Source: DASSHC01 sp035693105 (GTDB lineage Bacteria > Chloroflexota > Chloroflexia > Thermomicrobiales > Thermomicrobiaceae). From it: DNA of 18,656 bases. Below, one piece after another: positions 13,199 through 18,656 of this stretch (positions are counted from its first letter, which is position 1; each line of letters opens with the position of its first letter). The stretch covers positions 1 through 18,656 of the forward strand of contig DASSHC010000428.1 in NCBI GenBank assembly GCA_035693105.1. Direction: 5' to 3'. Below the pieces are notes generated by a model, which saw only the letters and a list, made by a program, of their open reading frames with translations, searched no databases and was not told where the DNA came from. Position numbers and translations under genes: made by a program.

Positions 13199-13783
13199 AT
13201 GGCGGATCGCACGCAGAACCAGCAGCAGCACCCGATTCAGCGCCCGGGCCAATTCCAGGGGCGCGGCGCCTACGGCCAGCCGGGCGGCTTCGGTGGCTAC
13301 GGCATGGGCAGGAGCATGAGCCCGGCGCAGCGGCAGGTGGCGCTCAACCGCGGCCAGATCCCGGTCCGGAATCCGAGCAGCACCGACTGGGGCACCGAGC
13401 CGTACTATGGCGGCTACGGCTACGACTTCCGCGGCGAGGGCTTCGGCGGCATGGCCCAGGGCTACCCCAACCCCGGCTTCGGCAGCTCCGGGCAGCGCGG
13501 CGGCATGACCAGTCAGGGGCCGCACGCGGGCAAGGGGCCGAAGCGGAGCGACAGCCGCATCCAGGACGAGGTCAGCCAGCGCCTGACCCAGCACGGCCAG
13601 CTCGATGCCTCCAACATCGACGTCAAGGTCAACGACAGCATCGTCACGCTCTCGGGCAGCGTGGCGTCGCGCCAGGCCAAGCGCACCGCCGAGGACGTGG
13701 CCGATGCCATCCCCGGCGTGCGCGACGTTCTCAACCAGCTCACCATCCAGCAGGGCCAGCGGCAGCCCCAGACCGTGCACTAG
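13199..13783 (+). CDS. Cluster protein E: short BON-domain protein
   Basis: A 194-residue protein starting at ATG 13199 with AGGGAGG eight bases upstream; a different-frame ATG at 13192 is closer to the ribosome site but opens a shadow frame. The N-terminal ~110 residues are polar and Gly/Tyr-rich (FGGYGMGRSMSPAQRQV, YYGGYGYDF), with fewer aromatics than A or B. The same GPHAGKGPKRSDSR linker and a BON domain (~117-184) follow, ending in VLNQLTIQQG and a short tail QRQPQTVH. The BON domain is closest to that of D, so the two genes are recent paralogues. It lies 43 bases after D and is probably co-transcribed with it. Confidence 0.85.
   Translation: MADRTQNQQQHPIQRPGQFQGRGAYGQPGGFGGYGMGRSMSPAQRQVALNRGQIPVRNPSSTDWGTEPYYGGYGYDFRGEGFGGMAQGYPNPGFGSSGQRGGMTSQGPHAGKGPKRSDSRIQDEVSQRLTQHGQLDASNIDVKVNDSIVTLSGSVASRQAKRTAEDVADAIPGVRDVLNQLTIQQGQRQPQTVH
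13517..13626 (+). repeat. 110-base tract shared with gene D (copy 2)
   Basis: Counterpart of 12697-12806, offset by 820 bases, with two substitutions, one of them (GCC/GCG, Ala) silent in the linker and the other (ATT/ATC, Ile) also silent. Both copies therefore encode the same peptide through this tract. Confidence 0.9.
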
Positions 13784-13801
13784 CCGGCACCCCAGCGCGC
13801 G

Positions 13802-13817
13802 CCCGGAGCGCTCCGGG
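13802..13817 (+). terminator. Perfect palindrome after cluster gene E
   Basis: CCCGGAGCGCTCCGGG is a 16-base perfect palindrome flanked by GCGCG and TGCGC, which extend the pairing. It lies 18 bases after the gene E stop. As RNA it can form a hairpin with a tight central loop. No U tract follows, so termination is uncertain. Confidence 0.4.
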
Positions 13818-13883
13818 TGCGCGGCGTCGCCCTCAACCCGGCGGCCAAACGCGAACGCGCAAGAGCAGGAGCAGGAGCAGGCG

Positions 13884-14303
13884 ATGTCCTTGTCCACGAT
13901 CCAGCACCACTACCACTTCCACCCCCAGGGACAGCCGTCAGGCGGCTATGGCAGCTACGGCCGGCAGTTCCAGGCTGGCTACGGCAACGCCGGCTACGGC
14001 TTCGGCGGCGGCTACTACGGCACGCCCTACTTCGCCACCAACTATCACGGGCTGGGCCGGGGAACCTACGGCGGCTACTTCGGCGGCGGCTCCGGCTACT
14101 TCCCCTACTCCGGCAGCAACGCCGGCATGTCTGGCACGGGCGGCTTGGGTCAGGGCTTCTGGGGCCAGGGCGGCCAGAGCCTCCAGAACTACGGGCAGAA
14201 CGTCAACTGGCGCGCGAGCTCCAACCCCGGGTTCGGCGGCTACGGCGGGGGCGGGCGTGGCCGTAACCTCTTCCAGGGCTTCGCCGCCTACGGCAACTAC
14301 TGA
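13884..14303 (+). CDS. Cluster protein F: His-rich N-terminus, Gly/Tyr-rich body
   Basis: A 139-residue protein starting at ATG 13884, with AGGAG six bases upstream. The N-terminus MSLSTIQHHYHFHPQ clusters His at 8, 9, 11 and 13 with aromatic residues between. The rest is low complexity (GGYGSYGRQFQAGYG, GYFGGGSGYFPYSG, GQGFWGQGGQSLQNYG), ending FQGFAAYGNY. It has no BON domain, signal peptide or Cys. It pairs naturally with protein G, which has the same His-rich start and aromatic/Gly body. The His cluster could bind divalent metal. The longer same-frame ORF from 13605 runs through gene E and is not the real start. Confidence 0.8.
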   Translation: MSLSTIQHHYHFHPQGQPSGGYGSYGRQFQAGYGNAGYGFGGGYYGTPYFATNYHGLGRGTYGGYFGGGSGYFPYSGSNAGMSGTGGLGQGFWGQGGQSLQNYGQNVNWRASSNPGFGGYGGGGRGRNLFQGFAAYGNY

Positions 14304-14346
14304 TCGCACCCGCGCCGGCACGCACGCGGGGAGAGAGGGAGCAGAG

Positions 14347-14739
14347 ATGGCCGATACGGTCACGCACCATCACCATCACCACCATCACTACCACCACCAC
14401 TATCATCAGCAAGCAGGGCAGCAGTTACCCGCCGCCTATCGCGGCCCGCGCCCCCAGCAGCACTTTCAGAGCAGCGTGCCCTACGACGGGGCCGGGTTGG
14501 ACTACTGGGGCAACTTCGGCGCCGGCTGGGGCTACGCCACCGGGTCCGGCACCGGGTACTATGGTGGGCGCCGGTTCGACAGCAGCGGACAGCCGCACGG
14601 CAATCCGTTCCAGCAGGCGTTCAACGCCCACGACGCGAACACCGGCTATCCCTTCCAGGGCGGCTACGGTCAGGGCTACGGGAACTACGGAGGGCACTAC
14701 GGCAGCAGGGGCTACGCCGGCTTCGGCTACAACTATTAG
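14347..14739 (+). CDS. Cluster protein G: natural poly-His, Gly/Tyr-rich protein
   Basis: A 130-residue protein starting at ATG 14347 behind GAGGGAG. Residues 7-20 read HHHHHHHHYHHHYH: twelve His in fourteen positions, encoded by mixed CAC and CAT codons. This is followed by a Gln-rich stretch and an aromatic/Gly body with DYWGNFGAGWGYATG (echoing the DYWGNW of protein B) and a tail GYGQGYGNYGGHYG ending in YNY. It has no BON domain or signal peptide. A single-frame ORF opening at 13192 contains it, but the internal ribosome site and the abrupt composition change support the short form. A metal-binding or pH-responsive member of the cluster is plausible; this is not shown. Confidence 0.8.
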   Translation: MADTVTHHHHHHHHYHHHYHQQAGQQLPAAYRGPRPQQHFQSSVPYDGAGLDYWGNFGAGWGYATGSGTGYYGGRRFDSSGQPHGNPFQQAFNAHDANTGYPFQGGYGQGYGNYGGHYGSRGYAGFGYNY

Positions 14740-14763
14740 CCGCCCCAGAACGCGCCGGGCGCG

Positions 14764-15138
14764 ATGAGCGAACCGGAGGCGGGAGTCGATTGGCGGGGAG
14801 AAGCGGAGCGTGTCGCGGCGGCGCTGGCGGCGCAGTTCGGCGAGGCGTTCGACTTCGGCCCCGCGTCGCTGCGGCGGCTCGACGCCGCGCTGGCGGAGTG
14901 GCTCTCGTTCGCCGAGGTCTACGCCGCGCCGGGCGAGTCGCTGGAGCACCTGGCCCGGCCGCTGGCGGCCTATGTCGGTGAGGTGCTGGTCCGGCAGGCC
15001 GGCGGGCGCTGGCTGGAGCCGGCCGAGGAGGCGACGATCGTGCTCCCCGCGGGTGCGGTGCTCGCGCTGGAGGATCTGGCGCGCCTGGTGCTCAGCCGCG
15101 CGGTGCCCCCCAACTTCACGCGGCTGCTGCCGGGTTAG
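14764..15138 (+). CDS. Uncharacterised 124-residue protein following the cluster
   Basis: I do not recognise this protein. It starts at ATG 14764, 24 bases after protein G, with only a weak ribosome site, so it may be translated by reinitiation as the last gene of the cluster transcript. In contrast to the cluster it has ordinary globular composition: it is acidic, Ala/Leu-rich and mainly helical (EAERVAAALAAQFGEAFDF, SLRRLDAALAEWLSFAEVY), with a conserved-looking PLAAYVGEVLVRQAGGRWLE segment, a strand IVLPAG and a final helix LEDLARLVLSRA. There is no signal peptide or Cys. It could be a small regulator or chaperone-like partner, but nothing visible supports a specific role. Confidence 0.7.
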   Translation: MSEPEAGVDWRGEAERVAAALAAQFGEAFDFGPASLRRLDAALAEWLSFAEVYAAPGESLEHLARPLAAYVGEVLVRQAGGRWLEPAEEATIVLPAGAVLALEDLARLVLSRAVPPNFTRLLPG

Positions 15139-15179
15139 CGTCGTCAGGACGCTGGGCGACCATGCAGGTCCGTTTTGGC

Positions 15180-15307
15180 TGTAGGGGCAGGCCCCCGTGC
15201 CTGCCCTCGTGGTCTGCCACATAGTCAGTCGTTCGCCACCTACGTTCCCCCTGTCCCCGTTGCCGATGCGTGGAACAACGAGGGCGGCCGCGGGGGCCGC
15301 CCCTACA
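15180..15307. repeat. Compact imperfect inverted repeat, MITE-like
   Basis: The left arm (15180-15210) starts TGTAGGGGCAGGCCCCCG. The right arm (15278-15307) is its inverse, ending CGGGGGCCGCCCCTACA. The arms match with a few substitutions and one indel and enclose 67 bases with no coding content. The ends also contain internal small palindromes. The element lies in the 225-base gap before the nucleotidyltransferase-fold gene. No transposase is present and no target-site duplication was confirmed. Confidence 0.6.
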
Positions 15308-15363
15308 CAACGCTAGCGAAGAGGGCCACCTCAACGCGTTTCGCTGGAGGAGAGGAATCGGGC

Positions 15364-16239
15364 ATGGGACAGTCATGGAGCCGGGCGATGGCGCTCGACG
15401 AGGTGGTCAACCGGCTGGCCGCCAATGAGCTGGTCGAGGGCATCCTGGTGATCGGCTCGGCCAGCCGCGACGATCTCACGCCCACCAGCGACTACGACCT
15501 GCTGGTCGTGCTGCGCCGGCAGCCGGTGCCGGTGCGCACCGTGATTACGCAGATCGACGGGCGCGAGGCCGAGATCTTCTTCACCATCGCCGAAACGCTC
15601 AACCGCATCGAGGCGCGCGGCACGCCGCTGCCCAACGACAGCGATGACGAGCTGCTGGTCCACTGGCTGCAAAGCGGCCAGATCGTCTACGATCCGGCTG
15701 GGCACCTCAGCCGCGCCCAGCAGGCCTTCCGCTCCCACAACTGGATTCTCCTGGCCGGCGAGACACAGCGCTACCTCACCTGGTTCAAGCTGAACAACCA
15801 CCTGCGCCAGGTGCTGCGCCTGGCCGCCAGCGACGACCCGGTCGACCGGCTCGCCGCCCAGCTCAAGCTCCTCGATGCCCTGCACGAGCTCTTCGCCAGC
15901 TACTTCTTCCTGCGGCGCATCCCCTGGCGTGGCCACAAGCTCGGCATCAAGTACCTCGCCGCGCACGACCCCAACTACCTCGCCCACTGGCAGGAGCTGC
16001 TGGCCGAGGCGGAGCTGGAGCGTCGCGTGACGATCTTCGTCGAGTTGGTGCGGCGGACGCTGGCGCCGGTCGGCAGCGTGCTGCGCGACGCCGAGGTGGG
16101 CGTGCAGTTCGAGCCGGGCGTGGCCGTCACCCCCGAGCTGCTGGCCGAGGGCGAGCGCTTCTGGGATCAGCTACTCTCGGGCGCCTATGGCCCGTGGATG
16201 AACGGCGACCTCTGGGAGCAGCCCACGCTTGGCGGTTGA
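15364..16239 (+). CDS. Nucleotidyltransferase-fold protein
   Basis: A 291-residue protein with an N-terminal Pol-beta/minimal nucleotidyltransferase domain: G31-S32 followed by S42-D43-Y44-D45-L-L-V-V, the GS...DxD signature, with acidic residues E68 and E70 (EAEIFF) as the likely third carboxylate. Residues ~120-240 are helical (SHNWILLAGETQRYLTWFKLNNHLRQVL, then LDALHELFASYFFLRRI), as in HEPN-like or substrate-binding helices of nucleotidyltransferase pairs. The enzyme could transfer a nucleotide to a protein, RNA or small molecule; the target is unknown. ATG 15364 has GGAGAGGA upstream; the longer frame from 15175 reads through the inverted repeat. The end overlaps the next gene by 11 bases. 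Confidence 0.83.
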   Translation: MGQSWSRAMALDEVVNRLAANELVEGILVIGSASRDDLTPTSDYDLLVVLRRQPVPVRTVITQIDGREAEIFFTIAETLNRIEARGTPLPNDSDDELLVHWLQSGQIVYDPAGHLSRAQQAFRSHNWILLAGETQRYLTWFKLNNHLRQVLRLAASDDPVDRLAAQLKLLDALHELFASYFFLRRIPWRGHKLGIKYLAAHDPNYLAHWQELLAEAELERRVTIFVELVRRTLAPVGSVLRDAEVGVQFEPGVAVTPELLAEGERFWDQLLSGAYGPWMNGDLWEQPTLGG

Positions 16240-16873
16240 TGGCGCGGCGCTGCCGGAGGACGAGCGCCGGCGGCGGCTCCTGGCGCACCAGCAGCTGATC
16301 CGCGGCTGCACACGGTGCGTGGCCGCCGGCCTGATCAGCCAAGCGCGGCCGGTGTTCCACGGCGACGCGGCCGCGCGGGTGATGATCGTCGGGCAGGCGC
16401 CGGCGCTGCCGCGCGCCGAGCGCCCGCTCCCCTACTCCGGCGCCAGCGGCAAGGTGCTGCGCGCCTGGCTGGCCCGCGCCGGCTTCGACGCCGAGCGCTT
16501 CTACGAGGCCTTCTACCTCACCTCGCTGACCAAGTGCTTCCCCGGCCCCAGCCGCTCCGGCAAGGGCGACCGCGCGCCGAGCGCGGCGGAGATCGCCAAC
16601 TGCGCCGACCACCTGGCCGGGGAGCTGGCGCTGGTGCGGCCGGAGGTGATCTTGCCGCTGGGCAAGCTCGCCGCCGGCGCCTTCGTGGCCAGTGCGCGCC
16701 GCCGGCGGCTCGACGAGCTGATCGGCCGCCGCTTCGCCTATCAGGACGCTATCGTCCTGCCGCTGCCGCACCCCTCCGGCGTCAGCCGCTGGCTGAACGC
16801 GCCCGCCAATCGTGTCCTGCTCGACGCCGCGCTCGCCGAGCTGCGCCTGCTGCGTGAGGAGCTGGGGCTGTGA
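16229..16873 (+). CDS. Uracil-DNA glycosylase-family protein (four-cysteine type)
   Basis: A 214-residue protein of the UDG superfamily, which removes uracil or related damage from DNA. Four cysteines suit the family 4 Fe-S cluster: C27-x-x-C30, C103 (LTKCFPG) and C125 (EIANCADH). The nucleotide-binding motif is G55-Q-A-P-A59, followed by PLPYSGASGKVL. The other active-site motif is H181-P-S183 in PHPSGVSRWLN. The family 4 standard is GEAPG, so Gln56 and Ala59 are departures. The last pair of Cys is 22 apart because of the GPSRSGKGDRAPSAAE loop, longer than I expect. The start is TTG 16229 with GGGAG about ten bases upstream, inside the end of the preceding gene, implying coupled translation. 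It may be a variant subfamily and not a classical uracil remover. Confidence 0.82.
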   Translation: MAVDGAALPEDERRRRLLAHQQLIRGCTRCVAAGLISQARPVFHGDAAARVMIVGQAPALPRAERPLPYSGASGKVLRAWLARAGFDAERFYEAFYLTSLTKCFPGPSRSGKGDRAPSAAEIANCADHLAGELALVRPEVILPLGKLAAGAFVASARRRRLDELIGRRFAYQDAIVLPLPHPSGVSRWLNAPANRVLLDAALAELRLLREELGL

Positions 16874-16892
16874 GGAAGGCTCGTCGCCTTCC
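16874..16892 (+). terminator. Hairpin immediately after the glycosylase stop
   Basis: A 7-bp stem GGAAGGC / GCCTTCC with a 5-base loop TCGTC, starting at the base after the TGA. It has no U tract. It may mark the end of the nucleotidyltransferase-glycosylase transcript. Confidence 0.4.
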
Positions 16893-16916
16893 ACGGACGT
16901 TGCGTGCCGCTCCAGG

Positions 16917-16950
16917 ACGGATCCTTCGACTGCGCTCAGGATGACAGGGT
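16917..16950 (-). repeat. Dispersed short repeat, copy R5
   Basis: ACGGATCCTTCGACTGCGCT continuing CAGGATGACAGGGT; inverse orientation of R1 and closest to R3 at 4076-4110. It lies in the convergent gap between the glycosylase and pyrophosphatase genes. Confidence 0.65.
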
Positions 16951-17022
16951 AAGGATGAGGCGGACGACGACATCACGTCGTACTCGTACGCCCTAGACTT
17001 CCCCAGCCGCCAGCCGCTCCGC

Positions 17023-17526
17023 TCAGATCGCGCGGCCGTGGCGGAAGGCGACGCGCGCCTCGGCGATCGTCTGCCAGGCCTCGGCGGCCGAGTGCCAGCC
17101 GCGCACCTCGGTCGGCTTCCCCTCCAGCAGCTTGTAGGTGGCGAAGAAGGTCTCGATCTCCTTCAGCCAGTGCGGCTCGAGGTCGCTCAGCTCCCGGGTG
17201 GTGTCGAAGCGCGGGTCGCCGGTCGGCACCGCCAGGATCTTGAAGTCCGACCCCTTCTCGTCGAGCATGTCCAGCCCGCCGATCGGCCGCGCCGGCACGA
17301 TGCAGCCGGGGAAAGTCGGCTCGTGGACCACCACCAGAATGTCGAGCGGATCGCCATCGGGCGCGCGTGTCTCCGGGATGAAGCCGTAGTCGGTGGGGTA
17401 GTGAACCGATGAGTAGAGCACCCGGTCGAGGAAGAGCTTGCCGGTGCGCTCGTCGTACTCGTATTTGTTGCGGCTGCCCTTGGGAATCTCGATCAGGGCG
17501 TTGACTGTGTCTGCCTGGGCATGCAT
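17023..17526 (-). CDS. ppa: Inorganic pyrophosphatase, family I
   Basis: A 167-residue soluble family I pyrophosphatase, which hydrolyses PPi to two phosphates with Mg2+ and pulls biosynthetic reactions forward. The signature D57-G-D59-P-L-D62 is intact. Other active-site residues appear in place: Lys16 (IPKGS), Glu23 (YEYD), Arg35, Tyr47 (TDYGFIP), Asp89, Asp94 and Lys96 (DMLDEKGSDFKI), and the Tyr131-Lys132 pair (ATYKLLEG). The length is typical of bacterial enzymes. The start ATG 17526 is preceded by CAAGGAGGACGT, an excellent ribosome site. It is monocistronic, divergent from a PAS sensor gene with 96 bases between the starts. Confidence 0.97.
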   Translation of the reverse strand: MHAQADTVNALIEIPKGSRNKYEYDERTGKLFLDRVLYSSVHYPTDYGFIPETRAPDGDPLDILVVVHEPTFPGCIVPARPIGGLDMLDEKGSDFKILAVPTGDPRFDTTRELSDLEPHWLKEIETFFATYKLLEGKPTEVRGWHSAAEAWQTIAEARVAFRHGRAI

Positions 17527-17572
17527 ACGTCCTCCTTGCTGCGCGCTCGGCCGGCCCGCTCGCGACGAGATG

Positions 17573-17585
17573 AAGTGTTACACTT
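17573..17585. promoter_or_regulatory. Palindrome between pyrophosphatase and PAS genes
   Basis: AAGTGTTACACTT is a perfect 6-bp inverted repeat around a single base, in the middle of the 96-base divergent gap and the most AT-rich point of it. It resembles an operator, or a shared extended -10 (TGTTACACT reads similarly on both strands). It is within promoter distance of both starts. Confidence 0.4.
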
Positions 17586-17622
17586 GGCGAAACGATTTCC
17601 GCTTCAGGGGACGGCGTGTCGC

Positions 17623-18656
17623 ATGGGCCTCCAGCACTCGCAGGTGGAAGGGCGCGACCGGGAGCGAGGGAACCCGGGGGCGTTCGACGCTGCCACCCGC
17701 GGGCTGCTCGAGGCCGACCCCGATGGGATCGTGGTGGTCGATCGCCACGGCTCCTGCACCTTCGCCAACGCTGCCGCGCTGACGCTCCTCGCTTACCAGC
17801 GTGATGACCTACTCGGCCAGTCGCTCGACGTCCTCCTGCGGCCCGAGCCGCGCGATCCATCCTCGCCCGTAGCCTTTCGCCAGCTCGCGGCAGTGATCGC
17901 CGAGCGCGGGTCCGCGCTTGTCTCGCACGCCTTCTACCATCGCCGCGATGGCTCCAGGCTGGCGGTCGAGGCCCGTGCCTTCGGAGTCCAGCAGGGGGTC
18001 GTGGTGCGCTTCACCCCGGCCCGACCGCTCCCGGGGCAAGATGCCCGGCTGCTCCAACTGCTGGAGGCCATCGGCGAGGGCGCGCTGGCGTTCGATCGCG
18101 CCGGACGAGTCGAGTTCGCCAATGCCGCCGCCGAGCGCATCCTCGGTCTCAACCGCGCACAACTCGTCGGCGGCTCGCACGCGACGCTTCCCTGGCAGGT
18201 CCATGACCGGCAGGACCGCCCGCTGGCGCCCGACGACCTGCCGACCCAGGTGGCGCTACGCGGCGGCAAGCCGGTGTTCGACCGCGAGTTGGAGGTGACC
18301 GTGGGCGAGCGCCACGTGCCGCTCGTCGTCTCGGCCTTTCCAGTGCGCGACGAGCAGGGCGAGCAGAGCGGCGTTGTCCTGACCTTTCGCGACATCAGCG
18401 CGCGCCGGCAGGCCGAGCGCGCCGCGACACGCTTCCAGGCGGCCTCCGCTTCCATCCTCAACAGCGGCCCCTTCCCGCTGGTGCTGCTCGATGTCGCCGG
18501 CTGTGTCGATGCCTGCAATCAGGCCGCCGAGCGGCTGGTGCGGCGGCTGAACGGCGCCGTGCTCGAGCGTGGCGAGCTGATCGACCGCAGCTTTCCCGTC
18601 GATCGGGACGCTCTCTGGTCGCGCATTCGCAAAGCGGCCGAGGGCGAGTCGAGTAG
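17623..18656 (+). CDS. Multi-PAS sensor protein, 3' truncated by the window
   Basis: 344 residues are visible and the frame is open to the right edge, so the output domain is missing. A first PAS-like domain spans ~25-131 (LLEADPDGIVVVDRHG, CTFANAAALTLLAY, DDLLGQSLDVLL). A second, better conserved, spans ~142-262 (LLEAIGEGALAFDRAGRVEFANAAAERILGL in segments, ending VVLTFRDISARRQAE). A third begins near 271 (ILNSGPFPLVLLDVAGCVDACNQAAERLV). There is no membrane segment, so this is a cytoplasmic sensor. Such proteins usually end in a histidine kinase, GGDEF/EAL, PP2C phosphatase or sigma-54-type domain; which one cannot be seen. ATG 17623 follows AGGGG at about 12 bases, a little far; the alternative frame from 17616 is a shadow. 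Confidence 0.85.
   Translation, partial: MGLQHSQVEGRDRERGNPGAFDAATRGLLEADPDGIVVVDRHGSCTFANAAALTLLAYQRDDLLGQSLDVLLRPEPRDPSSPVAFRQLAAVIAERGSALVSHAFYHRRDGSRLAVEARAFGVQQGVVVRFTPARPLPGQDARLLQLLEAIGEGALAFDRAGRVEFANAAAERILGLNRAQLVGGSHATLPWQVHDRQDRPLAPDDLPTQVALRGGKPVFDRELEVTVGERHVPLVVSAFPVRDEQGEQSGVVLTFRDISARRQAERAATRFQAASASILNSGPFPLVLLDVAGCVDACNQAAERLVRRLNGAVLERGELIDRSFPVDRDALWSRIRKAAEGESS

Noticed and set aside
14365..14406. Possible artificial His-tag or vector contamination in protein G
   Set aside because: Codons are mixed, Tyr interrupts the tract, and the neighbours and ribosome site are those of the native cluster; protein F has a related natural tract.
13192..14739. 515-residue frame that would fuse upstream sequence to protein G
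   Set aside because: It overlaps genes E and F in another frame. The upstream part has no cluster-type composition, and an internal ribosome site precedes ATG 14347.
15139..15363. Small gene in the gap before the nucleotidyltransferase-fold gene
   Set aside because: Open frames there run through an inverted repeat and lack ribosome sites or family features.
1..18656. tRNA, rRNA or riboswitch
   Set aside because: No cloverleaf, rRNA segment or known riboswitch core was recognised by eye; a covariance-model scan could still find a small RNA that I missed.

Overview
The window is high-GC bacterial DNA of about 18.7 kb. It carries 21 protein-coding genes that I can support, no RNA genes, and no transposase, integrase or CRISPR array. 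My best guess at the host is a Chloroflexota lineage, perhaps Thermomicrobia-like. This is inference from three things: very high GC in third codon positions, dispersed short repeats around a core like CGCAGTCGAGGGATCC (five copies), and other GC-rich intergenic inverted repeats of kinds I associate with that phylum. No marker gene proves it.

Layout. (1) 1-4800 is mixed: repeats at the left edge, a PD-(D/E)XK-type nuclease gene, a convergent cytochrome P450 and M42 aminopeptidase pair on the minus strand, a divergent repeat-rich gap, then a GNAT acetyltransferase. (2) 4729-8016 is a compact minus-strand operon read right to left: a toastrack-like beta-repeat protein, an NAD(P)-dependent aldehyde dehydrogenase, and two unrecognised small proteins coupled by a 4-base overlap, ending at a good intrinsic terminator. 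(3) 8223-9115 holds two tandem SnoaL-like proteins behind an elaborate nested inverted repeat.

(4) 9325-14739 is the remarkable part. Seven consecutive plus-strand genes encode low-complexity proteins dominated by Gly, Tyr, Phe, Trp, Gln and His. Four of them (A, C, D, E) end in a BON domain preceded by the same GPHAGKGP linker. One (B) is built from five W-x-P-G...W-I-P-G-H-W repeats. Two (F, G) start with natural His-rich tracts. Gene A also carries a strictly heptad Gln/His tract. None has a recognisable signal peptide or membrane span. The composition resembles eukaryotic prion-like, phase-separating or cross-linkable structural proteins, so a self-assembling intracellular or cell-associated material made of several co-encoded components is the main hypothesis. 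It is a hypothesis and not a known system. Near-identical DNA between the BON segments of D and E indicates recent duplication or gene conversion.

(5) 14764-16873 holds a small unrecognised protein, a compact inverted repeat, a nucleotidyltransferase-fold protein and an overlapping four-cysteine uracil-DNA glycosylase-family protein. (6) 16874-18656 holds a repeat, inorganic pyrophosphatase on the minus strand, and a divergently transcribed multi-PAS sensor protein that runs off the right edge.

Most starts were chosen from strong Shine-Dalgarno sequences (AGGAGG or GGGAG types) 5-9 bases upstream. Several genes are therefore shorter than the longest open frame.
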